Of a stretch of DNA of 64,000 bases, positions 17,742 through 27,448 are shown piece after piece. Position 1 is the first letter of the stretch; every line of letters begins with the position of its first letter. The translations under genes were made by a program, and so were the position numbers. This DNA is from Citrobacter europaeus. GTDB lineage: Bacteria > Pseudomonadota > Gammaproteobacteria > Enterobacterales > Enterobacteriaceae. Location: the NCBI GenBank assembly GCA_020099315.1, contig CP083650.1:4526001-4590000 (forward strand), in the 5' to 3' direction. The notes beneath the pieces were generated by a model. It saw only the letters and a program-made list of their open reading frames with translations. It was not told where the DNA came from and ran no database searches.

Positions 17742-18398
17742 CTACCCAGGCTGATTTTCACTCTGCATTAATTGCATTACGCAGCCATCCGGGCTTAACA
17801 TTTTTAATACGTTATCAACTAATACTGGCGCTTGCCCATACAAATCATAACTCACTGGATTCATTAACCAGTTTTTTATTATTCCGCTAAAGCTACCGTG
17901 CAAAATAATGATGATGACATCTAAATCCAGACTGGTGGCAATCAGATTTTCATCCACGCACTTCTGCAGAGCGTCGCGAATGCTTTGATGACTGAGGCCT
18001 ATTTTATCGCGAATAGCCTGCTCTGATATCATATCATTATGGAATTCACATTTATGATATAAAATCTGCATTAATGCCTGCTGGCGAGGATTCTGTGCAA
18101 TATATTGTAATCCCACCACAAACTTTTCACGCAGTCGCTGTAAAGGATTATCCCCCCAACGTCCAATAAGCTGGTCCTGAATAAGATCGCGCAATGGAGG
18201 TTGTTGTAACCATAGCTCATTAAACAGTTGCGTCTTGTTTTCGAAATGCCAATACAGCGCCCCCCGCGTCACGCTGGCGGCATCCGCAATGTCGTTTAAC
18301 GTCGTATTGCTAACGCCGCGCGCGGCAAACTGCACAATCGCTGTATCTATCAGGTGCTGTCGCGTTTTGAGAGCATCAGCTTTCGTTTTTCTGGCCAT
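17742..18398 (-). CDS. acrS: AcrS (EnvR), TetR-family repressor
   Basis: TetR/AcrR-type transcriptional regulator, 218 residues. The N-terminal helix-turn-helix is near residues 29-48 (TLNDIADAASVTRGALYWHF), and the C-terminal ligand/dimer domain ends in a Gln/Asn-rich tail. In E. coli AcrS represses the major pump operon acrAB and is divergent from acrEF, so it acts as a switch between pumps. Here it is likewise divergent from acrEF, across 413 bp. Length and domain layout are normal (E. coli 220), with moderate sequence divergence typical of this gene. Confidence 0.93.
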   Translation of the reverse strand: MARKTKADALKTRQHLIDTAIVQFAARGVSNTTLNDIADAASVTRGALYWHFENKTQLFNELWLQQPPLRDLIQDQLIGRWGDNPLQRLREKFVVGLQYIAQNPRQQALMQILYHKCEFHNDMISEQAIRDKIGLSHQSIRDALQKCVDENLIATSLDLDVIIIILHGSFSGIIKNWLMNPVSYDLYGQAPVLVDNVLKMLSPDGCVMQLMQSENQPG

Positions 18399-18811
18399 GG
18401 TTTCGACTGTCTGGGGTAGAGTAGAGAATGATTAACTTTCTTATCTAATATTTGCTATACGGAACAAATGTATCACTTAGCATTTATTTAAACGAGGTCT
18501 AAACGCATTAATTGCAGACATTACACACGAATAAACAAAACAAATAACAACCATCAATATATTCACCAATTCAATATCTATTTCAACATGTGTTTATGCG
18601 CATCATAGTATTGCTATTAACGCCATAATGAAACGGCAGTAGATTAATCTTTTTTTGTTTTTACGTGCCGTGTATTGCGCTTATAAATAAGTATTGCTTA
18701 CATCGCAAGCTAATAATTTGTAGGATAGCCAACTATTATTTTTTCTTGTGCGCGTTATCGCCTCTGCGTTACCCGGTTAATAACGAGCGTTCGGTTTTTT
18801 AAGGAATAGAA
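18399..18811. promoter_or_regulatory. AT-rich divergent control region of acrS and acrEF
   Basis: A 413-bp gap without genes, visibly richer in A+T than the flanking genes (runs such as AATAAACAAAACAAATAAC). E. coli acrEF is silenced by H-NS, and this composition fits an H-NS nucleation region. I cannot place a convincing -35/-10 pair for either gene. Confidence 0.5.
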
Positions 18812-19972
18812 ATGACGAAAAATGCCAGGTTTTCACTCCTGCCCTCATTCATCATCATCTCCGCAGCATTACTCGCCGGTTGTAACGATCAGGGAGAAAC
18901 ACAAGCTCATCCCGCAGAGCCGCAGGTGACTGTTCATGTCGTCGAAAAGGCGCCTTTAGCTGTGACGACTGAATTACCTGGACGCACAACGGCATTTCGT
19001 ATTGCTGAGGTCCGTCCTCAGGTCAGCGGGATTGTTCTTAAACGGAATTTTACCGAGGGGAGCGATGTTGAAGCCGGTCAGTCGCTTTATCAGATCGATC
19101 CCGCGACTTACCAGGCGGACTATGACAGCGCCAAAGGCGAACTGGCAAAGAGTGAAGCGGCTGCCGCTATCGCGCATTTAACGGTAAAACGCTATGTCCC
19201 GCTGGTTGGCACCAAGTACATCAGCCAGCAAGAGTACGATCAGGCGATTGCTGATGCCCGCCAGGCCGATGCCTCCGTAATCGCGGCAAAAGCGGCGGTC
19301 GAAAGCGCACGTATCAACCTGGCTTACACCAAAGTGACATCGCCCATTAGCGGACGTATCGGTAAATCTAACGTCACCGAAGGCGCATTAGTCACGAATG
19401 GTCAGGCAACTGAGCTTGCTACCGTGCAACAGCTTGATCCTATTTACGTCGACGTAACACAGTCCAGTAATGACTTTATGCGCCTCAAGCAATCCGTTGA
19501 GCAAGGAAGCCTGCATAAAGACAGCGCCAGCAGTACCGTCGAACTGGTGATGGAAAATGGTCAATCGTACCCGCTGAAAGGCTCATTGCAATTTTCTGAC
19601 GTGACGGTTGATGAAAGCACCGGATCCATCACCCTCAGGGCCGTATTCCCTAACCCGCAGCACACGCTGCTGCCGGGCATGTTTGTGCGCGCGCGCATTG
19701 ATGAAGGCGTCCAGCCGAATGCCATTCTCGTTCCGCAACAGGGTGTGACGCGCACGCCTCGCGGCGATGCCACCGTGATGGTCGTTAACGACAAGAGTCA
19801 GGTTGAGTCTCGCGCAGTCGTCGCCGCACAAGCCATTGGCGACAAGTGGCTCATCAGCGAAGGTCTGCAACCAGGTGACAAAGTTATCGTGAGCGGCTTA
19901 CAAAAAGCACGCCCTGGCGTTCAGGTTAAAGCAACTGCCGATACCGAAACCCCTGCCACGAAAGCCCAATAA
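18812..19972 (+). CDS. acrE: AcrE, periplasmic adaptor lipoprotein of the AcrEF-TolC pump
   Basis: Membrane-fusion protein of the HlyD/RND-MFP family, linking the RND pump AcrF to TolC for export of drugs, dyes and bile salts. The lipoprotein signal has the lipobox LLAGC, with C24 lipidated. The lipoyl, alpha-hairpin, beta-barrel and membrane-proximal domains follow in the usual order. Length is 386 residues (E. coli 385). It stands 11 bp before acrF in a two-gene operon. It is homologous to AcrA, but its place next to acrS identifies it as AcrE. Confidence 0.95.
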   Translation: MTKNARFSLLPSFIIISAALLAGCNDQGETQAHPAEPQVTVHVVEKAPLAVTTELPGRTTAFRIAEVRPQVSGIVLKRNFTEGSDVEAGQSLYQIDPATYQADYDSAKGELAKSEAAAAIAHLTVKRYVPLVGTKYISQQEYDQAIADARQADASVIAAKAAVESARINLAYTKVTSPISGRIGKSNVTEGALVTNGQATELATVQQLDPIYVDVTQSSNDFMRLKQSVEQGSLHKDSASSTVELVMENGQSYPLKGSLQFSDVTVDESTGSITLRAVFPNPQHTLLPGMFVRARIDEGVQPNAILVPQQGVTRTPRGDATVMVVNDKSQVESRAVVAAQAIGDKWLISEGLQPGDKVIVSGLQKARPGVQVKATADTETPATKAQ

Positions 19973-19983
19973 GGTAACCGGAC

Positions 19984-22900
19984 ATGGCTAACTTTTTTAT
20001 CAGGCGTCCTATCTTTGCCTGGGTGCTGGCTATCATTCTGATGATGGCGGGCACTCTGGCAATCATGCAACTGCCTGTGGCGCAATACCCGACTATCGCC
20101 CCCCCTGCGGTCGCCATTTCCGCCACCTACCCAGGTGCGGATGCGCAGACGGTACAGGACACCGTTACGCAGGTTATCGAACAGAACATGAACGGTATCG
20201 ATAACCTGATGTATATGTCCTCCACCAGCGATTCCGCGGGGAGCGTGACCATCACGCTGACCTTCCAGTCTGGTACCGACCCCGATATCGCGCAGGTGCA
20301 GGTACAAAACAAACTACAGCTCGCCACGCCACTCCTGCCGCAAGAAGTTCAGCAGCAGGGGATTAGCGTCGAGAAATCCAGCAGCAGTTTTTTAATGGTT
20401 GCGGGTTTTGTTTCTGATAACCCACAAACCACGCAGGATGACATTTCCGACTACGTCGCCTCGAACGTGAAAGACTCGATCAGCCGTCTTAATGGCGTAG
20501 GTGACGTGCAGTTGTTTGGTGCGCAGTACGCCATGCGCATCTGGCTGGATGCAAACTTGTTGAATAAGTACCAGCTCACGCCGGTTGACGTGATCAACCA
20601 GTTGAAGGTACAGAACGATCAGATTGCCGCAGGTCAATTAGGGGGTACGCCCGCATTACCAAATCAGCAGCTTAACGCCTCTATCATTGCGCAAACGCGA
20701 CTGAAAGACCCTGAAGAGTTCGGCAAAGTGACTTTACGTGTGAACAGCGATGGTTCAGTTGTTCACCTGAAGGACGTTGCACGGATCGAATTGGGTGGTG
20801 AGAACTACAACGTCGTGGCGCGTATTAACGGTAAGCCTGCTTCCGGCCTCGGTATTAAGCTGGCAACCGGGGCAAACGCGCTGGATACCGCTAACGCCAT
20901 CAAAGCTAAGCTGGTTGAGCTGCAGCCGTTCTTCCCTCAGGGAATGAAGGTGGTCTATCCGTACGACACGACGCCGTTTGTAACCATCTCGATTCATGAA
21001 GTGGTAAAAACGCTGTTTGAGGCGATCGTACTGGTGTTCCTGGTCATGTATTTGTTCCTGCAAAACATCCGGGCGACGCTCATTCCAACCATCGCTGTCC
21101 CCGTCGTATTGTTGGGCACATTCGCCGTACTTGCCGCGTTTGGCTATTCGATAAATACCCTGACGATGTTCGGGATGGTGCTCGCCATCGGTCTATTGGT
21201 CGATGATGCGATAGTGGTGGTGGAGAACGTGGAACGCGTGATGATGGAAGATCATCTGCCGCCTAAAGAGGCGACGGAAAAGTCCATGTCACAAATTCAG
21301 GGGGCGCTGGTCGGTATCGCCATGGTGCTGTCTGCGGTCTTTATCCCCATGGCCTTTTTTGGCGGCTCAACCGGGGCTATCTATCGGCAGTTCTCCATTA
21401 CCATCGTTTCCGCCATGGCGCTTTCTGTACTGGTCGCGCTGATCCTGACTCCTGCACTTTGTGCAACGCTGTTGAAGCCGGTATCGGCTGAGCATCACGA
21501 GAAAAAAAGCGGTTTCTTTGGCTGGTTTAATGCCAAATTCGATCACAGCGTTAATCACTATACCAATAGCGTCAGCGGTATTGTGCGTAAAACCGGGCGT
21601 TACCTTGTCGTCTATCTGATCATCGTGATCGGAATGGCGGTTCTGTTTATGCGCCTGCCGACCTCCTTCCTGCCAGAGGAGGATCAGGGTGTGTTTATGA
21701 CAATGATTCAACTTCCGGCAGGAGCGACGCAAGAGCGCACCCAGAAAGTACTGGATCAGGTTACTCAGTACTACCTGACCAAGGAGAAAGCTAACGTCGA
21801 AAGCGTCTTCACGGTTAACGGTTTTAGCTTCAGCGGTCAGGGGCAAAACTCAGGTCTGGCATTCGTTAGCCTCAAGCCCTGGGACGAACGTAGCGGTGAG
21901 GAAAATAGTGTTGAAGCGGTCATTGCACGCGCTACACGCGCGTTCAGCCAGATCCGCGATGGGTTAGTCTTCCCCTTCAATATGCCCGCTATTGTTGAAC
22001 TGGGTACCGCAACCGGCTTCGATTTTGAACTGATCGATCAGGGCGGTCTGGGGCATACGGCGTTGACGCAAGCGCGTAACCAGCTGCTGGGGATGGTGGC
22101 TAAACACCCCGATCTGTTGGTTCGCGTTCGTCCTAACGGACTTGAAGATACTCCGCAGTTTAAGCTGGATGTTGATCAGGAGAAAGCACAGGCACTGGGG
22201 GTATCGCTGTCGGATATCAACGAAACTATCTCCGCATCACTGGGCGGCTATTACATTAACGACTTTATTGACCGTGGCCGCGTGAAGAAAGTTTACGTCC
22301 AGGGGGATGCAAAATACCGCATGCTGCCAGCGGACATCAATAATCTGTATATCCGCAGCACCAATGGCGAAATGGTTCCGTTTTCTGCGTTCAGTGCATC
22401 ACATTGGATTTATGGTTCACCGCGCCTGGAACGTTACAACGGTATGCCATCCATGGAAATACTGGGCGAAGCGGCACCAGGGCGAAGCACTGGTGAAGCA
22501 ATGGCGCTGATGGAAAGCCTGGCGGAAAAACTGCCAAACGGTATTGGTCATGACTGGACGGGTATGTCCTATCAGGAACGACTGTCGGGTAACCAGGCGC
22601 CAGCGCTGTATGCCATCTCGCTAATTGTCGTTTTCCTTTGCCTTGCAGCACTGTATGAGAGCTGGTCGATCCCCTTCTCGGTCATGCTGGTTGTGCCGCT
22701 CGGCGTGGTTGGCGCGCTGTTAGCAGCGTCGCTGCGTGGGATGAATAACGACGTCTACTTCCAGGTGGGCCTGTTAACCACTATTGGCCTCTCGGCTAAG
22801 AACGCCATCCTGATTGTCGAATTTGCCAAAGACCTGATGGATAAAGAAGGCAAGGGCTTGATTGAAGCTACTCTGGAAGCGTCACGCATGCGTCTTCGTC

Positions 22901-23097
22901 CAATCCTGATGACATCTCTGGCGTTTATTCTGGGGGTTATGCCTCTGGTTATCAGCCACGGTGCCGGGAGTGGTGCGCAAAATGCGGTCGGAACAGGCGT
23001 AATGGGAGGCATGCTGACCGCGACACTGTTGGCAATCTTCTTCGTCCCCGTCTTCTTCGTTGTCGTCAGACGGCGTTTTAGTCGGCACAACGATTAA
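19984..23097 (+). CDS. acrF: AcrF, RND multidrug efflux transporter
   Basis: Proton-driven inner-membrane trimeric exporter, a close AcrB paralogue. Twelve membrane helices surround two large periplasmic loops. The proton-relay pair D407-D408 is at the expected place in GLLVDDAIVVVE. The N terminus MANFFIRRPIFAWV and the C-terminal basic end VRRRFSRHND are typical. Length is 1037 residues (E. coli 1034). It is co-transcribed with acrE and followed by a terminator. Expression in the wild type is usually low, through H-NS. Confidence 0.96.
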   Translation: MANFFIRRPIFAWVLAIILMMAGTLAIMQLPVAQYPTIAPPAVAISATYPGADAQTVQDTVTQVIEQNMNGIDNLMYMSSTSDSAGSVTITLTFQSGTDPDIAQVQVQNKLQLATPLLPQEVQQQGISVEKSSSSFLMVAGFVSDNPQTTQDDISDYVASNVKDSISRLNGVGDVQLFGAQYAMRIWLDANLLNKYQLTPVDVINQLKVQNDQIAAGQLGGTPALPNQQLNASIIAQTRLKDPEEFGKVTLRVNSDGSVVHLKDVARIELGGENYNVVARINGKPASGLGIKLATGANALDTANAIKAKLVELQPFFPQGMKVVYPYDTTPFVTISIHEVVKTLFEAIVLVFLVMYLFLQNIRATLIPTIAVPVVLLGTFAVLAAFGYSINTLTMFGMVLAIGLLVDDAIVVVENVERVMMEDHLPPKEATEKSMSQIQGALVGIAMVLSAVFIPMAFFGGSTGAIYRQFSITIVSAMALSVLVALILTPALCATLLKPVSAEHHEKKSGFFGWFNAKFDHSVNHYTNSVSGIVRKTGRYLVVYLIIVIGMAVLFMRLPTSFLPEEDQGVFMTMIQLPAGATQERTQKVLDQVTQYYLTKEKANVESVFTVNGFSFSGQGQNSGLAFVSLKPWDERSGEENSVEAVIARATRAFSQIRDGLVFPFNMPAIVELGTATGFDFELIDQGGLGHTALTQARNQLLGMVAKHPDLLVRVRPNGLEDTPQFKLDVDQEKAQALGVSLSDINETISASLGGYYINDFIDRGRVKKVYVQGDAKYRMLPADINNLYIRSTNGEMVPFSAFSASHWIYGSPRLERYNGMPSMEILGEAAPGRSTGEAMALMESLAEKLPNGIGHDWTGMSYQERLSGNQAPALYAISLIVVFLCLAALYESWSIPFSVMLVVPLGVVGALLAASLRGMNNDVYFQVGLLTTIGLSAKNAILIVEFAKDLMDKEGKGLIEATLEASRMRLRPILMTSLAFILGVMPLVISHGAGSGAQNAVGTGVMGGMLTATLLAIFFVPVFFVVVRRRFSRHND

Positions 23098-23107
23098 TTT
23101 GTAAAAT

Positions 23108-23131
23108 AAAGGCGTCTTCGGACGCCTTTTT
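23108..23131 (+). terminator. Terminator of acrEF
   Basis: The stem AAGGCGTC/GACGCCTT with a TTCG tetraloop and a following T-run lies ten bases after the acrF stop. Confidence 0.92.
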
Positions 23132-23368
23132 CACCGATGATGCCCCTCTTTATTTATTAATAAGATAGCTATTTATTTGTTTTTAACCTCTCCTGAAAAC
23201 CCGCCCGCCACCTTTCTTTTTATCCATTATTTTTACAATCCACATGAATTGAGATTATTCCTCATGTCAGTCTTTTTTTAAGAGGTGGTAAAATAATCCC
23301 CGAGTTCGCAGATGGCTTAGCGTTTGTCTTTGCTCGATTAGCGAAACGCTTATATTTGAGGTAACACC

Positions 23369-23590
23369 ATGAAAAGATTAATATCCGTTGCATTGCTTAC
23401 CGCATTGCTGGCCGGCTGTGCACACGATTCTCCTTGCGTACCTGTATACGACGATCAGGGACGCCTGGTTCATACCAATACCTGTATGAAAGGCACCACT
23501 CAGGATAACTGGGAAACAGCCGGTGCCATCGCCGGTGGCGCAGCAGCCGTTGCCGGGCTGACGCTTGGGATAGTTGCCCTGACCAAATAA
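23369..23590 (+). CDS. yhdV: Small outer-membrane lipoprotein YhdV
   Basis: A 73-residue lipoprotein of unknown function. The signal peptide ends in the lipobox LLAGC with C17 as the lipid site. Three more cysteines follow in the mature part, and a glycine/alanine zipper-like hydrophobic C terminus (AGAIAGGAAAVAGLTLG) could sit in a membrane. A GAGGTAAC ribosome-binding site precedes the start. The leader holds an inverted repeat AGCGTTT/AAACGCT (23319-23325/23344-23350). It has its own terminator and so is monocistronic. Confidence 0.9.
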   Translation: MKRLISVALLTALLAGCAHDSPCVPVYDDQGRLVHTNTCMKGTTQDNWETAGAIAGGAAAVAGLTLGIVALTK

Positions 23591-23599
23591 ATCTTCATA

Positions 23600-23625
23600 A
23601 AAGCGCGGTGGGTACCGCGCTTTTT
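23600..23625 (+). terminator. Terminator of yhdV
   Basis: The stem AAGCGCGGT/ACCGCGCTT (23601-23609/23614-23622) is followed by a T-run, ten bases past the yhdV stop. Confidence 0.92.
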
Positions 23626-23948
23626 GCAATAAGAATTAAATCTTCATATAAGACAAAACGTTGGTATATAGCACTCAACGTATAATAAAATTATTATAGA
23701 TTCCCCTCACATATCCACGATTTGAAATTAGCATTTTTTCGGTTCTTCGTAACACCGTGTTTTCTTTTCATTATTCTCACGCCATCAATATTAACGTACG
23801 AAATCGTTATCACGCGTTCGGTTTGAATTTTAAATTTTTTGCGCCGAAATGTGGCTTACGTTTCAATTTTGCACCACTTCAGGGCGCTGCATTTATTTAT
23901 TCCTGTCTACACTCTGCATATTGCGTCGAATAATCGTGCGCAAAAAAC
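23626..23948. other. AT-rich upstream region of yhdWXYZ with a possible NtrC site
   Basis: A gap without genes. TGCACC at 23870-23875 followed by GGGCGC eight bases later resembles an imperfect NtrC site, about 100 bp upstream of the expected start. This is the usual enhancer distance for a sigma-54 promoter, but the site match is weak. The rest is AT-rich with no ORF. Confidence 0.3.
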
Positions 23949-23965
23949 CTGGCACTACCTTTGCT
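23949..23965 (+). promoter_or_regulatory. Sigma-54 promoter of yhdWXYZ
   Basis: CTGGCACTACCTTTGCT matches the sigma-54 consensus, with the invariant GG (23951-23952) and GC (23963-23964) exactly ten bases apart. Transcription would start about 23976, some 75 nt before yhdW. This agrees with the known NtrC/nitrogen-starvation control of yhdWXYZ in E. coli. Confidence 0.85.
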
Positions 23966-24051
23966 TAAAAGAGTATGGCCATCGCCACAGACAGGTAAAA
24001 GACGTTTTAAGAACGTTTCCATAACAATAATTCCTCCACACAGGATGCTCT

Positions 24052-25077
24052 ATGAAAAAGATGATAATAGCCAGCCTGGCTGCGGCCGGCGTGCTGCTTG
24101 CGGTTACAAATCAGGCTCATGCCGGCGCAACACTTGATGCCGTAAAGAAAAAAGGTTTTGTGCAGTGTGGGATCAGTGACGGGTTGCCTGGCTTTTCTTA
24201 CGCCGATGCAAGCGGTAAGTTTTCAGGTATTGATGTCGACGTATGTCGCGGCGTTGCCTCCGCCGTATTTGGCGATGATAGCAAAGTAAAATATACCCCG
24301 CTTACCGCTAAGGAACGCTTCACCGCGTTACAATCTGGTGAAGTCGACATGCTCTCTCGTAATACCACATGGACCTCTTCTCGTGATGCCGGTATGGGTA
24401 TGTCTTTCACGGGCGTGACGTATTACGACGGCATTGGTTTTCTTACCCACAATAAAGCAGGTCTGAAGAGCGCTAAAGAGCTGGATGGCGCAACGGTTTG
24501 TATTCAGGCAGGAACAGATACCGAACTGAACGTGGCTGACTACTTTAAAGCCAACAACATGAAGTACACCCCCGTCACTTTTGACCGCTCGGATGAATCC
24601 GCTAAAGCTCTGGAATCTGGACGCTGCGACACGCTGGCTTCCGACCAGTCTCAGCTGTACGCCCTGCGAATCAAGCTGAGTAATCCGGCTGAGTGGATTG
24701 TCCTGCCAGAAGTTATCTCTAAAGAACCACTGGGACCTGTCGTGCGTCGTGGGGACGATGAGTGGTTCTCCATTGTTCGCTGGACGCTGTTCGCCATGTT
24801 GAATGCGGAAGAAATGGGTGTTAACTCGAAAAACGTTGATGAAAAAGCGGCTAATCCTGCAACGCCGGATATGGCACACCTGTTAGGTAAAGAAGGGGAT
24901 TATGGCAAGGATCTGAAGCTTGATAACAAATGGGCTTACAACATTATCAAGCAGGTTGGTAACTACTCGGAGATCTTTGAACGTAACGTTGGATCGGAAA
25001 GCCCACTGAAGATCAAACGTGGACAGAACAACCTCTGGAATAACGGCGGCATTCAGTATGCGCCACCGGTGCGCTAA
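24052..25077 (+). CDS. yhdW: Amino-acid ABC transporter periplasmic binding protein
   Basis: Solute-binding protein of the polar-amino-acid family, closest in type to AapJ/BztA, which bind glutamate, glutamine, aspartate and other L-amino acids. The signal peptide is cut after AHA (about residue 24). The SBP_bac_3 fold follows, with the typical VQCGISDGLPGFSY and GIDVDVCRGVA starts. Four or more cysteines are available for a disulfide. Length is 341 residues and the frame is intact, whereas I recall K-12 yhdW being listed as a damaged gene. It is the first gene of the yhdWXYZ operon under the sigma-54 promoter. The substrate is not shown by sequence alone. Confidence 0.93.
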   Translation: MKKMIIASLAAAGVLLAVTNQAHAGATLDAVKKKGFVQCGISDGLPGFSYADASGKFSGIDVDVCRGVASAVFGDDSKVKYTPLTAKERFTALQSGEVDMLSRNTTWTSSRDAGMGMSFTGVTYYDGIGFLTHNKAGLKSAKELDGATVCIQAGTDTELNVADYFKANNMKYTPVTFDRSDESAKALESGRCDTLASDQSQLYALRIKLSNPAEWIVLPEVISKEPLGPVVRRGDDEWFSIVRWTLFAMLNAEEMGVNSKNVDEKAANPATPDMAHLLGKEGDYGKDLKLDNKWAYNIIKQVGNYSEIFERNVGSESPLKIKRGQNNLWNNGGIQYAPPVR

Positions 25078-25146
25078 TGCGTAGTGATGTAACGGGCGCC
25101 GCAACTGCGGCGCTCAGCCCAGAGTCATAGTTACTGAGGTTTTCTT

Positions 25147-26328
25147 ATGTTCCATCGCCGCTCAACCGTAAAAGGATCGTTATCCTTTTCTAACCCTGCG
25201 GTCCGCGCCTGGTTATTTCAAATACTCGCCGTCATTGCGGTTATCAGCATTGCGGTGTATCTCATTCATAACACGATAAATAACCTGAACAATAGCGGTA
25301 TTACCTCGGGATTTTCTTTTCTCGATCGCAGCGCCGGATTTGGTATTGTCCAGCATCTGATTGATTACGAGCAAGGCGATACGTATGGCCGTGTCTTTAT
25401 CGTTGGCCTGCTCAATACACTATTAGTTTCAGCACTGTGCATTGTTTTCGCATCAATTCTCGGTTTCTTTCTCGGACTGGCACGCCTGTCAGATAACTGG
25501 TTATTGCGAAAGCTCTCAACGATCTACATCGAAACGTTCCGCAATATACCGCCGCTGCTGCAGATCTTCTTCTGGTATTTCGCCGTATTACGTAACCTGC
25601 CAGGCCCACGTCAGGCCGTTAACGCGCTGGATTTGATGTTCCTGAGCAACCGGGGGCTCTATATTCCGGCACCGCAAATGGGAGAAGGTTTTTTTGCCTT
25701 TTGCGCCGCTGTCATTATCGCTATCGTCATCACCATCGGGTTATTTCGCTACAACAGAATGCACCAGACCAAAACCGGTCAACTACGCCGGACCTGGCCT
25801 ACGGCTCTGGCACTGATCGTACTTTTACCGTTGATTGCACAGTGGATGTTTGGTGCTGCGCTTCACTGGGATATCCCCGCGCTTCGCGGTTTTAATTTCC
25901 GTGGCGGTATGGTGCTTATACCTGAACTAGCGGCTCTGACGCTGGCGCTTTCAGTGTATACCTCAGCGTTTATTGCAGAAATTATTCGGGCGGGAATTCA
26001 GGCTGTTCCATATGGCCAACATGAAGCCGCACGCTCGCTGGGTCTGCCAAATCCAGTGACGCTGCGTCAGGTGATCATCCCGCAGGCGCTGCGCGTCATC
26101 ATTCCTCCATTAACCAGCCAGTATCTGAATATCGTCAAAAACTCCTCACTTGCGGCCGCCATTGGCTACCCGGATATGGTTTCACTTTTTGCCGGCACGG
26201 TACTTAATCAAACAGGGCAAGCCATTGAAACTATCGCCATCACGATGTCGGTGTACTTGATCATCAGCCTGAGCATTTCTTTATTGATGAATATTTATAA
26301 CCGCCGTATTGCACTGATTGAGCGCTAA
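25147..26328 (+). CDS. yhdX: Amino-acid ABC transporter permease (AapQ type)
   Basis: Inner-membrane permease, 393 residues, with about eight hydrophobic helices. The HisM-type permease domain is split by an insertion, as in AapQ/BztB. Near the C terminus is the EAA loop that contacts the ATPase (EIIRAGIQAVPYGQHEAARS). An N-terminal basic stretch (HRRSTVKG) precedes the first helix. It lies 69 bp after yhdW and 9 bp before yhdY, and pairs with it to form the channel. Confidence 0.94.
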   Translation: MFHRRSTVKGSLSFSNPAVRAWLFQILAVIAVISIAVYLIHNTINNLNNSGITSGFSFLDRSAGFGIVQHLIDYEQGDTYGRVFIVGLLNTLLVSALCIVFASILGFFLGLARLSDNWLLRKLSTIYIETFRNIPPLLQIFFWYFAVLRNLPGPRQAVNALDLMFLSNRGLYIPAPQMGEGFFAFCAAVIIAIVITIGLFRYNRMHQTKTGQLRRTWPTALALIVLLPLIAQWMFGAALHWDIPALRGFNFRGGMVLIPELAALTLALSVYTSAFIAEIIRAGIQAVPYGQHEAARSLGLPNPVTLRQVIIPQALRVIIPPLTSQYLNIVKNSSLAAAIGYPDMVSLFAGTVLNQTGQAIETIAITMSVYLIISLSISLLMNIYNRRIALIER

Positions 26329-26337
26329 GGAGCCATG

Positions 26338-27441
26338 ATGACAAAAGCACTGCTGTCTCACCCCTCGCGCCAGAGCAGTAACCCGGCAAGTCGCAGTCTA
26401 CTCTGGATGCGTAAAAACCTGTTCTCCAGTTGGTCAAACAGCCTGCTCACACTGCTGTGCGTCTGGCTGATTTGGTCATTTCTTCCGCCATTGTTGAACT
26501 GGGTATTCTTTCAGGCCAACTGGGTCGGTTCAACCCGAGCAGACTGCACCAAAGCCGGAGCCTGCTGGGTGTTCATTCATGAACGCTTTGGGCAATTCAT
26601 GTATGGACTTTATCCCCACGATCAGCGCTGGCGCGTAAATCTGGCCCTGATAATTGGTTTGCTGTCTATCGTTCCCATGTTCTTGAAAACAATCCCGCAT
26701 CGTGGCCGCTATATCGCCGTCTGGGCCGTCGTTTATCCAGTGGTGGTTTGGTGGTTGATGTACGGTGGTTTTTTCGGGCTGGAGCGCGTAGAAACCCGGC
26801 AGTGGGGTGGATTAACACTGACGCTTATCATCGCATCCGTGGGGATTGCGGGCGCGCTTCCGTGGGGCATTTTACTGGCGCTGGGACGTCGTTCTCATAT
26901 GCCAGTCGTGCGGATTTTATCCGTCATTTTTATTGAGTTCTGGCGCGGTGTGCCGTTGATTACCGTTCTGTTTATGTCTTCGGTCATGCTTCCTCTGTTT
27001 ATGTCCGAAGGGACCAGTATCGACAAACTTATCCGAGCGCTGGTCGGCGTTATTCTTTTCCAGTCAGCCTATGTCGCAGAAGTGGTTCGCGGAGGGTTAC
27101 AGGCCCTACCTAAAGGTCAGTATGAAGCCGCTGAATCACTGGCATTAGGATACTGGAAAACGCAAGGGCTGGTCATTCTCCCGCAAGCCCTCAAGCTGGT
27201 TATCCCGGGTCTGGTTAACACGATTATCGCCTTATTCAAGGATACCAGTCTGGTCATCATCATCGGCTTATTTGATCTCTTCAGTAGCGTGCAGCAGGCC
27301 ACTGTGGACCCCGCGTGGTTGGGTATGTCGACGGAAGGATATGTTTTCGCCGCACTGATTTACTGGATCTTCTGTTTCAGCATGTCGCGTTATAGCCAAC
27401 ATCTGGAAAAACGTTTTAACACCGGGCGTACACCGCACTGA
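26338..27441 (+). CDS. yhdY: Amino-acid ABC transporter permease (AapM type)
   Basis: Second permease, 367 residues, with about eight membrane helices and an EAA loop (AEVVRGGLQALPKGQYEAAE) like that of yhdX. Two ATGs stand in tandem, at 26335 and 26338; the second was chosen because AGGAG (26328-26332) is five bases away, against two for the first, and because it gives the usual 367 residues. The yhdZ ATPase follows after 7 bp. Confidence 0.94.
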   Translation: MTKALLSHPSRQSSNPASRSLLWMRKNLFSSWSNSLLTLLCVWLIWSFLPPLLNWVFFQANWVGSTRADCTKAGACWVFIHERFGQFMYGLYPHDQRWRVNLALIIGLLSIVPMFLKTIPHRGRYIAVWAVVYPVVVWWLMYGGFFGLERVETRQWGGLTLTLIIASVGIAGALPWGILLALGRRSHMPVVRILSVIFIEFWRGVPLITVLFMSSVMLPLFMSEGTSIDKLIRALVGVILFQSAYVAEVVRGGLQALPKGQYEAAESLALGYWKTQGLVILPQALKLVIPGLVNTIIALFKDTSLVIIIGLFDLFSSVQQATVDPAWLGMSTEGYVFAALIYWIFCFSMSRYSQHLEKRFNTGRTPH

Positions 27442-27448
27442 GGAATTT

